This document shows, piece after piece, positions 26,706 through 34,516 of a stretch of DNA of 64,000 bases. The position numbers and the translations under genes are program-made. Origin of the DNA: Cryptoclostridium sp964637365 (lineage in GTDB: Bacteria; Bacillota; Dehalobacteriia; UBA7702); contig CAZWWH010000002.1 in NCBI GenBank assembly GCA_964637365.1, forward strand, positions 1 to 64,000, read 5' to 3'. Positions within the stretch are counted from its first letter, which is position 1. Every line of letters starts with the position of its first letter. The notes beneath the pieces are model-generated. The model was given only the letters and a program-made list of their open reading frames with translations, was not told where the DNA came from and did no database searches.

Positions 26706-27128
26706 ATGGCAAAAATTACTGATGAAGTTTTGAATGAAATCCGTGCCAGAGCCAAGGAACTGCAACGTGCTCCTATGAAAGCTGAGATGAAGCAAAAGAG
26801 ATCATACTATGGCGGTTGGAATCATGCCGTAACCCTCGCTGGTTTATGTCCTTATGATGGTCATCGTCGGGATGAAATCCGTCCTCCTATGAATGGGAAA
26901 GAATACACCAATTCCGAGCTATTGTCTTTTGTGCGTCAGGCAGCAAAAAACAATATTGCTCCGCAAAAACGTGATGTGCCGGAATATCCCTTTATTGAAT
27001 ACCGCTTTGGTCCTTGGGCTAAATTGATGAAAAAAATGGGTTATCGTTATTTAAGAGAAGAACAGTCTGATCCGCGTCCTTCCTGGGTGCATACGATTCA
27101 GCGGTCAAGAGATGAGAGATTGGCCTAG
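26706..27128 (+). CDS. Homing-endonuclease-associated repeat (HNH-repeat) protein
   Basis: 140 residues with two or three copies of the small DNA-binding repeat found beside HNH endonucleases: YGGWNHAVTLAGLCP, a middle copy, and YRFGPWAKLMKKMGYR. No nuclease motif is present, so it is probably a stand-alone DNA-binding protein. The ATG follows GAGGGA and it sits 20 nt after the SLH gene, in the same direction, with a terminator behind it, suggesting cotranscription. Role unknown; regulator is a reasonable guess. Confidence 0.7.
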   Translation: MAKITDEVLNEIRARAKELQRAPMKAEMKQKRSYYGGWNHAVTLAGLCPYDGHRRDEIRPPMNGKEYTNSELLSFVRQAAKNNIAPQKRDVPEYPFIEYRFGPWAKLMKKMGYRYLREEQSDPRPSWVHTIQRSRDERLA

Positions 27129-27146
27129 GCTCTAAGCTTTATAAGA

Positions 27147-27179
27147 AACAGGAGATACCTTAAGGTATCTCCTGTTTTT
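27147..27179 (+). terminator. Terminator of the SLH-HNH-repeat unit
   Basis: AACAGGAGATACC pairs with GGTATCTCCTGTT around TTAA, followed by TTT. Confidence 0.9.
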
Positions 27180-27194
27180 GGGTTTGCATAGAAA

Positions 27195-27236
27195 CTTTCT
27201 GCTTGGTCAAGGGCTTGCGGCAGAGAAAGCAGAAAG
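27195..27236 (-). terminator. Probable terminator of the ECF operon
   Basis: CTTTCTGCTT pairs with AAGCAGAAAG (27195-27204 with 27227-27236) around a 22-nt loop, followed on the minus strand by TTTC. It lies just beyond the last S-component gene. Confidence 0.5.
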
Positions 27237-27249
27237 AAAAGAATTTTCA

Positions 27250-28437
27250 TTATGGATCCATCATACCGTATTTTTTTTTGACACGGTCTAACTTTTCTAT
27301 CATTGGTTTTGAGAGAATCCAAAGAAAGAAAAAGGTGGCGACACCATGAACTGCATCAACGGGAATACCTGAAAGATATATGGCCAATGCCCCAGTTTTT
27401 TCCGTATTTGTTGTTAGAACTGTCCATGTGTTTAATAGCAGCCCATAAATTACTTGTGCGCAGAAATAACCGAAAAAGCAAAGTGGAAGCCGTTTCTTAG
27501 AAAGCCAGCCTTTTTTGAATAACACCCCGGCCAAAAAGCCAATGATACCAAAGGCAAACATTTGCCACGGCGTCCAAGGGCCTTGACCAAAGAAAAAGTT
27601 CGAAACAAAAGCCGTCATCGCACCGCAGAGAAATCCCGCCTCAGCACCCAAACAAACACCGGAAATGGCAACAATTGCCCAAATTGGTTTTACATAGGGA
27701 AACATAAAGAAAGCTGCCCGTCCTAAGATGGCGATTCCCACCATAACAGCGATGACTACCAGCTCTCTAGCTTCAGGCTTGCGCTGTTCAAAGATCATGA
27801 AGAAAGGGATCATCGTTTCAATGATAATCATCAAACTGATAAAGTAGTATTGACGGTCATTCATAAAGAGGATGCCAAAAGCAATGGTAGCGGGGATAAC
27901 CACTAGAATAAGGAGTGCAGCCATAGCCAAACGCTTCTTAACCCGGCGTATTAGAAGCACCATGAAAGCTACCAATAACGCTACGACCATAGCGATACAC
28001 CCCTGTCCCATGACAAAGGTTGCTTTTGGATCTACCTGAGTTTTTATGACATGGGAAACATAAAAGTATGTGATAAAAACGAATACTACAGCTAAAATGG
28101 AACTGAAAAAGGTCCAGATGGTATTATCACTATTTTTTGTAGCTTTGTTCTTGTTAAAAAGCATGGCCAGGCCAAAGGCCATGGTAATGGTGGTGGCCAA
28201 TCCCATAATTCTAATGACTGAGATAAGGGATTTCGCTGTTTCCGGAATTGCTTTTGCAATATCGGATTTATAGAACTTAGTTATAAAATTATAGAGACTG
28301 AAGGTAATGGTCTGGTTATCCGCCGTTACAGTAATAAAGGGCATTGCTACGCAGACCAGAGCCACGATCAAGGCTGTGCGGGCGATTTCCTTTATGGTAT
28401 GATTTTCATTTATTTTGTCTGTAAGTTCTGCTTGCAT
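27250..28437 (-). CDS. ECF transporter S component, copy A (probable cobalamin uptake)
   Basis: 395 residues, about 10 membrane segments. The C-terminal 190 residues look like an ECF substrate-binding (S) component (ending in a KPMIEKLDRVKKKYGM tail); the N-terminal half adds extra helices. Substrate is not readable from sequence, but the operon is headed by a cobalamin riboswitch, favouring B12 or a corrinoid. The first 295 residues are identical to copy B except residue 4; the last 95 differ strongly. The ribosome site and upstream bases are a duplicate of the end of the ATPase gene, showing how the duplication arose. Last gene of the operon. Confidence 0.82.
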   Translation of the reverse strand: MQAELTDKINENHTIKEIARTALIVALVCVAMPFITVTADNQTITFSLYNFITKFYKSDIAKAIPETAKSLISVIRIMGLATTITMAFGLAMLFNKNKATKNSDNTIWTFFSSILAVVFVFITYFYVSHVIKTQVDPKATFVMGQGCIAMVVALLVAFMVLLIRRVKKRLAMAALLILVVIPATIAFGILFMNDRQYYFISLMIIIETMIPFFMIFEQRKPEARELVVIAVMVGIAILGRAAFFMFPYVKPIWAIVAISGVCLGAEAGFLCGAMTAFVSNFFFGQGPWTPWQMFAFGIIGFLAGVLFKKGWLSKKRLPLCFFGYFCAQVIYGLLLNTWTVLTTNTEKTGALAIYLSGIPVDAVHGVATFFFLWILSKPMIEKLDRVKKKYGMMDP

Positions 28438-28457
28438 AATTCCACGACATCCTCATT
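27554..28457. repeat. Direct repeat, copy A (about 904 bp)
   Basis: Near-identical to 28782-29685 (offset 1228 nt); the only difference I noticed is in codon 4 of the S-component gene. Covers the 5' three quarters of the S gene plus 20 nt of upstream sequence. Confidence 0.9.
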
Positions 28458-28471
28458 TATATATTAAAATA

Positions 28472-29665
28472 TTATGATTCCATCATACCGTATTTCTTTT
28501 TGATGCGATCTAATTTTTCTATCATTGGTTTTGAGAGAACCCATAGAAAAAAGAAGGTGGAAATTCCGTAAACCATGTTGACGGGAAAGCCTGAAATATA
28601 ATAGGCTAAGGGACCTGTGGTGCTAGTATCAAAAGCTAAAGTGAAAATTGTACAGGTATCCATAATGAGCCCATAGACAATTAATGCACTAAAAAAGCCA
28701 AAGATGCAAAGTGGAAGCCGCTTCTTAGAAAGCCAGCCTTTTTTAAAGAATATGCCTGCCAAGAAGCCAATAAGCCCTAATGCAAACATTTGCCACGGCG
28801 TCCAAGGGCCTTGACCAAAGAAAAAGTTCGAAACAAAAGCCGTCATCGCACCGCAGAGAAATCCCGCCTCAGCACCCAAACAAACACCGGAAATGGCAAC
28901 AATTGCCCAAATTGGTTTTACATAGGGAAACATAAAGAAAGCTGCCCGTCCTAAGATGGCGATTCCCACCATAACAGCGATGACTACCAGCTCTCTAGCT
29001 TCAGGCTTGCGCTGTTCAAAGATCATGAAGAAAGGGATCATCGTTTCAATGATAATCATCAAACTGATAAAGTAGTATTGACGGTCATTCATAAAGAGGA
29101 TGCCAAAAGCAATGGTAGCGGGGATAACCACTAGAATAAGGAGTGCAGCCATAGCCAAACGCTTCTTAACCCGGCGTATTAGAAGCACCATGAAAGCTAC
29201 CAATAACGCTACGACCATAGCGATACACCCCTGTCCCATGACAAAGGTTGCTTTTGGATCTACCTGAGTTTTTATGACATGGGAAACATAAAAGTATGTG
29301 ATAAAAACGAATACTACAGCTAAAATGGAACTGAAAAAGGTCCAGATGGTATTATCACTATTTTTTGTAGCTTTGTTCTTGTTAAAAAGCATGGCCAGGC
29401 CAAAGGCCATGGTAATGGTGGTGGCCAATCCCATAATTCTAATGACTGAGATAAGGGATTTCGCTGTTTCCGGAATTGCTTTTGCAATATCGGATTTATA
29501 GAACTTAGTTATAAAATTATAGAGACTGAAGGTAATGGTCTGGTTATCCGCCGTTACAGTAATAAAGGGCATTGCTACGCAGACCAGAGCCACGATCAAG
29601 GCTGTGCGGGCGATTTCCTTTATGGTATGATTTTCATTTATTTTGTCTGTAAATTCTGCTTGCAT
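28472..29665 (-). CDS. ECF transporter S component, copy B (probable cobalamin uptake)
   Basis: 397 residues, same architecture as copy A and virtually identical over residues 1-295, diverging in the last 100 (DTCTIFTLAFDTSTTGPLAY in place of NTWTVLTTNTEKTGALAI). In ECF S components the last helices help build the substrate pocket, so the two copies may differ in ligand or affinity (inference). It overlaps the end of the fused ATPase gene by 28 nt, indicating translational coupling and an ancestral position; copy A is probably the derived duplicate. Confidence 0.82.
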   Translation of the reverse strand: MQAEFTDKINENHTIKEIARTALIVALVCVAMPFITVTADNQTITFSLYNFITKFYKSDIAKAIPETAKSLISVIRIMGLATTITMAFGLAMLFNKNKATKNSDNTIWTFFSSILAVVFVFITYFYVSHVIKTQVDPKATFVMGQGCIAMVVALLVAFMVLLIRRVKKRLAMAALLILVVIPATIAFGILFMNDRQYYFISLMIIIETMIPFFMIFEQRKPEARELVVIAVMVGIAILGRAAFFMFPYVKPIWAIVAISGVCLGAEAGFLCGAMTAFVSNFFFGQGPWTPWQMFALGLIGFLAGIFFKKGWLSKKRLPLCIFGFFSALIVYGLIMDTCTIFTLAFDTSTTGPLAYYISGFPVNMVYGISTFFFLWVLSKPMIEKLDRIKKKYGMMES

Positions 29666-29685
29666 AATTCCACGACATCCTCATT
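28782..29685. repeat. Direct repeat, copy B (about 904 bp)
   Basis: Partner of the repeat at 27554-28457; see that entry. Its end overlaps the 3' end of the ATPase gene, which the other copy retains only as a 20-nt vestige. Confidence 0.9.
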
Positions 29686-31317
29686 ATTAACTGCATTGGT
29701 AAACACATGCCTCGATAGCCGGTTGGCAGATGTTGTATAAAAGCTATTGCCGGAGAAAAATCGGTTTGGCGTATCGGTGGTAACAATATCGCCATCAAAA
29801 AACATAGAGCAGCTGTCACCATAGCGGGCACAAAACTCAATGTCATGGGATACCATCACTACAGTGACTCCTTGATTGATAAGCTTTTTCAGAATCTCTG
29901 CAAGTTTGATTTTAAAGTAATTATCTAAGCCTTTGGTAGGTTCATCCAGTAATAGAATTTTGGGTTCCAGAAGGAGGATTTTTGCCAAAGCCGCCCTTTG
30001 TTGTTCCCCGCCGCTGATATCATATGGATGCATTTGCAATAAATCAGTAATTTCCACCAACTCTGCGACGCGGCGAATTTGTTCTGCTTGTTCTTCCTTG
30101 GGAATTTTTTTATCTCTCATCATTTCCCAAAGATCCAGTTCCACTGTTTTTTTCACAAAAAGCGATTGAGGATCCTGAGGAAGCACAGCCAGGTTGCCTA
30201 CAAATAATTCCTTGTTGGAATATTTTTTAATTTCTTTCCCATTGATAAGGACTTTTCCTCGATATGGACGCAAAATGCCGCTCATAATTTTCAAAGTAGT
30301 GCTTTTGCCTGTGCCATTGCCGCCAACAATGCAAAACAAACTAGCCTTAGGAATATCAACGGAAACACCTTTGACGATATCCTTACCTTCCTTTTCGTAG
30401 CGGAACCAAACTTCCTTTAAGCGAATCACAGGGTCGCTTTTCTTTAATTCTTGATGGTGGTCAATATTTCGATATTTGATTTCCTGATTCTGAAATAGCT
30501 CAGAAATCCAGTTGCGTCCCTCTCTTACTGTCAATGGACATTCCAGCAGATTGTCAACAGCCGCATAAATCTGCATAGGGGAGGGCATGGCTACAAACAT
30601 ATCATTATCTTCTTGTTTCAATTTGGTGCCGACATTTCTTGGCGTGTCGTCCGCAATGACTTTGCCTTTTTCCATCACCACAACTCGGTCAGCATAAGGA
30701 ACGACGTCTTCCAAACGGTGTTCAATGATGATGACTGTAGTGCCCACTTCCTGGTTAATTTTCCGAATAGTTGCAAGAAAATCTGCGGCGGCGATGGGAT
30801 CCAACTGGGAGGTTGGTTCATCTAGTAGAAGAACGGACGGCTGCATTGCCATAATGGATGCAAGATTCAGTAGTTGCTTCTGACCACCGGAGAGCTCTGT
30901 TACATTTTTCATGAACCATGTTTGGATTCCAAAATAGCTTGCCATTTCTGCTACTCTCAGACGAATGGTGTGGTTGTCAGCCCCTAAGCTCTCCAATCCA
31001 AAAGCTAATTCATGCCAAACTTTATCGGTGACTATTTGGTTGTCAGGGTTTTGTAAAACAAAACCGATTTGGGAGGATTGTGCGCGAAAGCTAACATCCT
31101 CCAGAGATTTACCATAAAACAAAATTTCCCCGCTTCTAGTGCCGTGGGGGGCCATCACTGTTTTTAGCTGGCGCATCAGGGTACTTTTGCCGCACCCTGA
31201 TTTTCCGCAAAGTGCAATAAATTCACCTTGCTCTACTTTTAAATTGACGTGGTCTAACGCTTTTTTTTCTTGTTCTGGATATGAAAACGTCAGATCTTTG
31301 ATTTCATAACATGCCAT
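29638..31317 (-). CDS. ECF transporter fused ATPase (EcfA1-EcfA2)
   Basis: 559 residues with two complete ABC ATPase domains: Walker A GKSGCGKS near residue 38, signature LSGGQKQ near 143 and LLLDEPTSQLD; second Walker A GGNGTGKS near 334, signature ISGGEQQR near 430 and LLLDEPTKGLD. Fusion of A1 and A2 is a known ECF variant. It powers vitamin import with the T and S proteins of the same operon. It overlaps the T gene by 28 nt and copy B of the S gene by 28 nt. Confidence 0.93.
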   Translation of the reverse strand: MACYEIKDLTFSYPEQEKKALDHVNLKVEQGEFIALCGKSGCGKSTLMRQLKTVMAPHGTRSGEILFYGKSLEDVSFRAQSSQIGFVLQNPDNQIVTDKVWHELAFGLESLGADNHTIRLRVAEMASYFGIQTWFMKNVTELSGGQKQLLNLASIMAMQPSVLLLDEPTSQLDPIAAADFLATIRKINQEVGTTVIIIEHRLEDVVPYADRVVVMEKGKVIADDTPRNVGTKLKQEDNDMFVAMPSPMQIYAAVDNLLECPLTVREGRNWISELFQNQEIKYRNIDHHQELKKSDPVIRLKEVWFRYEKEGKDIVKGVSVDIPKASLFCIVGGNGTGKSTTLKIMSGILRPYRGKVLINGKEIKKYSNKELFVGNLAVLPQDPQSLFVKKTVELDLWEMMRDKKIPKEEQAEQIRRVAELVEITDLLQMHPYDISGGEQQRAALAKILLLEPKILLLDEPTKGLDNYFKIKLAEILKKLINQGVTVVMVSHDIEFCARYGDSCSMFFDGDIVTTDTPNRFFSGNSFYTTSANRLSRHVFTNAVNNEDVVELCKQNLQTK

Positions 31318-32180
31318 TTAACATCCTCCATTATATCAATCACCATGGGGAAAAAACATAGAAAACCGTAGGCAATGTAAACAAATATCGCCAGCGGAGT
31401 TGTTTCATTCATGATGAACAATGGGCTGTACGAGATAAAAATCTTGCCTATTGCCACCATAATAAAGGCGAATAGTGTCGGAATTATAATAGAGGCAATC
31501 ACAATGTAATCTCTGGTATCGAAACGGAAAATAGAAAAGCTGGTGCGCCCCGGAAGTCCATAACCTCGGGAACGCATGGAATCCGCTGTTTCAATTCCAT
31601 TTTCCAATGCCCATGTTGTCATAATTGATATGATTTTCATACCGTTTTTGGCCTTTTCAACGAGATTTCCTTCAGTCGCATCCCGACCCATACATTTTTG
31701 CCCATTAGAAATTACTTTGATTTGTGCTTTGAATTTCGGAACAAAACGCAGCACCATGGATAGTACCAAAGAAATTGCGGGAATGACCCGGCCAAAAAGG
31801 TAGATAAATTTATCTGATGTCATCACTGCGTTATAGCAGGAAAACCACATGATAACTGTAACAAACATTGTGGCGGAGGCGAGCCCGTAAATCAATGATT
31901 CCAAAGTTAACGGATTACCGCTGGGAAAATAAGTGAGAATCGTAGCGCCCTGATGATTGAAAAGAGGATTCATGACGGCTGCGAGAATTAAAAGCGGAAG
32001 CATTGCGCAGAGATTAAACAGCAGCGCCTTTTTTCCATTTAGATAAATAGAATAGGTTATAGCAGCCACGAAGGATATTGCGAGAAAAACTGGCTGCATC
32101 ATAAACATGGTAAATAAAATGACAATAAGAAAAAATGAAAAATTTATAATTGGATGAAGCGTAGAAAAAGCGTCTTTCAT
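31290..32180 (-). CDS. ECF transporter T component (EcfT)
   Basis: 296 residues, 5-6 membrane helices, with the cytoplasmic coupling region containing the Ala-Arg-Gly-type motifs seen here as DSMRSRGYGLPGRTSF near residue 215. It links the S components to the ATPases. The ATG ending at 32180 follows GGAGGTTT; a longer in-frame reading would run through the riboswitch terminator and is unlikely. First gene of the riboswitch-controlled operon. Confidence 0.9.
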   Translation of the reverse strand: MKDAFSTLHPIINFSFFLIVILFTMFMMQPVFLAISFVAAITYSIYLNGKKALLFNLCAMLPLLILAAVMNPLFNHQGATILTYFPSGNPLTLESLIYGLASATMFVTVIMWFSCYNAVMTSDKFIYLFGRVIPAISLVLSMVLRFVPKFKAQIKVISNGQKCMGRDATEGNLVEKAKNGMKIISIMTTWALENGIETADSMRSRGYGLPGRTSFSIFRFDTRDYIVIASIIIPTLFAFIMVAIGKIFISYSPLFIMNETTPLAIFVYIAYGFLCFFPMVIDIMEDVKWHVMKSKI

Positions 32181-32227
32181 TGGGAAACCTCCAAACAGAA
32201 TCCTTCCGCAACAAAAAACGCTTGCAA

Positions 32228-32254
32228 TAAAAAAATCCTGCACCGAGCGCAGGA
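32228..32254 (-). terminator. Expression-platform terminator of riboswitch 4
   Basis: On the minus strand TCCTGC pairs with GCAGGA around a short loop, followed by seven T, 48 nt before the ecfT start. Confidence 0.85.
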
Positions 32255-32261
32255 CAATAGG

Positions 32262-32395
32262 GTACCACTGAAACCTCAGTCACGGAAGGCTTGGTAAATA
32301 CAGCAAACAAAGTTTTCTGGCTTCCGAGTTTATGGCTCGTATCACAGTGGCCGGACCGCCGGGGAGTCTAACCCCGTTACCTTATGTCATTGCAT
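32262..32395 (-). ncRNA. Cobalamin riboswitch 4 (ECF operon)
   Basis: On the minus strand: GGGGTTAGACTCCCC, GGCGGTCCGGCCACTGTGA (GCCACTG at 32345-32351) and B12 box GAAGCCAGAAAACTTTG. Upstream of the ECF T-A-S-S operon; this is the strongest evidence that the importer carries cobalamin or a precursor. Confidence 0.92.
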
Positions 32396-32416
32396 TTCGA
32401 TATTTGCTTTTTAATA

Positions 32417-32445
32417 ATCATAACAAATTTTTTCGCTTTGCACAA
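32417..32445 (-). promoter_or_regulatory. Promoter of riboswitch 4
   Basis: On the minus strand TTGTGC (32440-32445), 17-nt spacer, TATGAT (32417-32422). Confidence 0.7.
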
Positions 32446-32582
32446 GCCCTTTTCTTGAAAAACTCTTTTCCTTGCTGTTGCTAAATCTTTATCTCCATGA
32501 ATCGTGAAAAACTATCATTTTTAGTAAGGGTTTTTAACGATCATGTAAAACTTGTTTAAATTCTATTTTGATAATTTTCGAT

Positions 32583-32611
32583 TTGCTTTTTGTGGAAAAT
32601 TTTGATATTCT
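32583..32611 (+). promoter_or_regulatory. Promoter of the sigma-54 activator gene
   Basis: TTGCTT (32583-32588), 17-nt spacer, TATTCT (32606-32611). Confidence 0.6.
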
Positions 32612-32662
32612 ATAAAAATAGATTTGCTTTTCTGCAATACAACTCATGAGGGAGGCCAAAGT

Positions 32663-34150
32663 ATGAATATTTTTAATGAGTTTTTTAATAATAATACCTT
32701 ATATTTTGATGCCTTTGATAAATTGGTGGAAGCTGTCTATGTCTGCGATACAAAAGGAAATCTAGTTTACTTTAATAAAACTGCGGAAAAATTAGACCGC
32801 TATCTTCTCAAAGATGTTAAAGGTAGGTCTACTTTTGAGCTTTATGGACTCGATGAAAGCAGCAGTCCTATGCTAAAAGCATTAACTACGGAGCGCCCGA
32901 TTTATAACGAGGAATTTAAGTATTATGTGAACGGTAAGGAAAATGTTCAGTTATGTAATGCCGGTCCGATTTATAACGAGGGAAAGCTGGCCGGTGCATA
33001 TACTGTTCAGTGCGACTTGACTCCCATTAAAGATTTTGTGGAAAAGAACATTGCCCTCCAACGGGAAATCATTCATCAGAAGAGCCTTATTACAGCCAAT
33101 TATCCGGAGAAAGACATTTTCTCCGGTCTCATAGGGAGCAGCGAGGCCTTTGCCAGATGTAAGGAGTTGGCGCGTCGTGTGTCAAAAACCGATTCTTCTG
33201 TGATGCTGGTGGGCAGCACCGGCAGTGGGAAAGAAGTGTTTGCCCGTGCCATCCATGACTACAGCAACCGCAGGAAAGGACCGTTTCTTGCCTTAAACTG
33301 TGCCGCCATCCCAGAAAGTCTCATTGAAGGAATATTGTTTGGCACCACCAAAGGCGTTTATACCGGTGCTATGGAGAAGGAAGGTCTCCTGGCCCAAGCC
33401 GATGGAGGCACGATATTCCTGGATGAAATCAACTCCATGCCTTTGGCGTCCCAAGCGAAGCTTTTGCGAGTGTTAGAGGAGAAGAAAATCATGAAGCTAG
33501 GCAGCGATAAGGAAAAGGAAATCAATGTCAAAATCATCAGCAGCACCAATGAGTTTCCCCGGGAAGCCATAAAAAACGGTCATATGCGTGAAGACCTGTT
33601 TTATCGTTTATCTGTGGTGCAGATAGTGATCCCGTCGCTGAGAGAGCGGAAGGATGATATACCGCAGCTGGTTCAACATTTCATAGATAAATACAACAGC
33701 CGTTTTCAAAAGAATATATTGGGAGTAGACGGTGAGGTAATGGAGTATTTTATGAAATTTCCCTGGCCCGGCAATGTACGGCAGTTGAAAGCCTGTGTAG
33801 AGTCGGCGATGAACTTTGCGAAGGATGGTGCCTGGATTACCTTTTCCGATTTGCCTCAGTATGTGTTTGAAAGCTCTGATATGCCAGAGGACCGCTACCG
33901 TCAATGGCAGCAAATACGGCATCAGAAGCCGCCAATTCCAACGCCCACAGCCATTGTGGAGACGAAGACACCGGAGAAAAAACAGGAATTGTCGGAAATG
34001 AATCTCATGGATTCCATTTGGATGGAGGAAAGGGATGAAATTATTCAGGCCTTGCGACAATCAAAAGGTAATATTACCAGGGCGGCAAAGGCATTGGGAA
34101 TGAGCCGCCAATCATTGTCATATCGTTTGAAAAAATACCGTCTAAAATAA
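32663..34150 (+). CDS. Sigma-54-dependent activator (PAS-AAA+-Fis HTH)
   Basis: 495 residues: PAS sensor at 15-115, AAA+ domain 150-375 with Walker A GSTGSGKE near 183, Walker B GGTIFLDEIN, and sigma-54-contacting loop GVYTGA near 230 (the usual form is GAFTGA), then a Fis-type helix-turn-helix ending SLSYRLKKYRLK. It activates RNA polymerase-sigma54 in response to a ligand or redox state sensed by PAS. The ATG at 32663 follows GAGGGAGG. A textbook sigma-54 promoter lies 250 nt downstream, before the methyltransferase gene, so that operon is its obvious target. Confidence 0.93.
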   Translation: MNIFNEFFNNNTLYFDAFDKLVEAVYVCDTKGNLVYFNKTAEKLDRYLLKDVKGRSTFELYGLDESSSPMLKALTTERPIYNEEFKYYVNGKENVQLCNAGPIYNEGKLAGAYTVQCDLTPIKDFVEKNIALQREIIHQKSLITANYPEKDIFSGLIGSSEAFARCKELARRVSKTDSSVMLVGSTGSGKEVFARAIHDYSNRRKGPFLALNCAAIPESLIEGILFGTTKGVYTGAMEKEGLLAQADGGTIFLDEINSMPLASQAKLLRVLEEKKIMKLGSDKEKEINVKIISSTNEFPREAIKNGHMREDLFYRLSVVQIVIPSLRERKDDIPQLVQHFIDKYNSRFQKNILGVDGEVMEYFMKFPWPGNVRQLKACVESAMNFAKDGAWITFSDLPQYVFESSDMPEDRYRQWQQIRHQKPPIPTPTAIVETKTPEKKQELSEMNLMDSIWMEERDEIIQALRQSKGNITRAAKALGMSRQSLSYRLKKYRLK

Positions 34151-34212
34151 TATTGAATCAAGTAATCGTTGTAATAGGGTTGATTATTTTTTCCAAAAGT
34201 AAATAATCGTAT

Positions 34213-34268
34213 AAAACCGCAAAAAATCGAAGCTGTTGTTGTAAGTCGATTTTTTGCGGTTTTATTTA
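34213..34268 (+). terminator. Terminator of the sigma-54 activator gene
   Basis: AAAACCGCAAAAAATCGA pairs with TCGATTTTTTGCGGTTTT around a 15-nt loop, followed by ATTT. Confidence 0.85.
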
Positions 34269-34320
34269 ATATTATTCATTAATTGTCGCACAAGATTTTT
34301 GAGCCTAATCTTAAAAATTG

Positions 34321-34343
34321 TTACATACGACTTTCTATGTGAA
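34321..34343 (+). promoter_or_regulatory. Candidate activator binding site (inverted repeat)
   Basis: TTACATA-N8-TATGTGAA lies 55-77 nt upstream of the -24 element, a plausible though close position for an enhancer-binding protein. A second small palindrome, TTGT-CGC-ACAA, is near 34284. Confidence 0.35.
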
Positions 34344-34397
34344 ATAATGCCAGCATAAATGCTTCTTCCTAAATTTTTTATAAAAACTTTCTTTCTT

Positions 34398-34413
34398 TGG
34401 CACGGTATTTGCA
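34398..34413 (+). promoter_or_regulatory. Sigma-54 (-24/-12) promoter
   Basis: TGGCAC (34398-34403), GGTAT, TTGCA (34409-34413): an exact match to the TGGCAC-N5-TTGC consensus, about 100 nt before the methyltransferase start. Confidence 0.9.
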
Positions 34414-34516
34414 GTTATAGAATAACAAAACAAGATAAAATCGATTTTATTAAGAATTACACATCAGAAACTACACAACAGAGAAAAATTGATGAATGAT
34501 TTAGGAGGAAATGATT

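Noticed and set aside
27125..27322. Minus-strand frame after the ECF S gene (MKILFFLLSLPQ start)
   Set aside because: No ribosome site, and it runs through two terminator hairpins.
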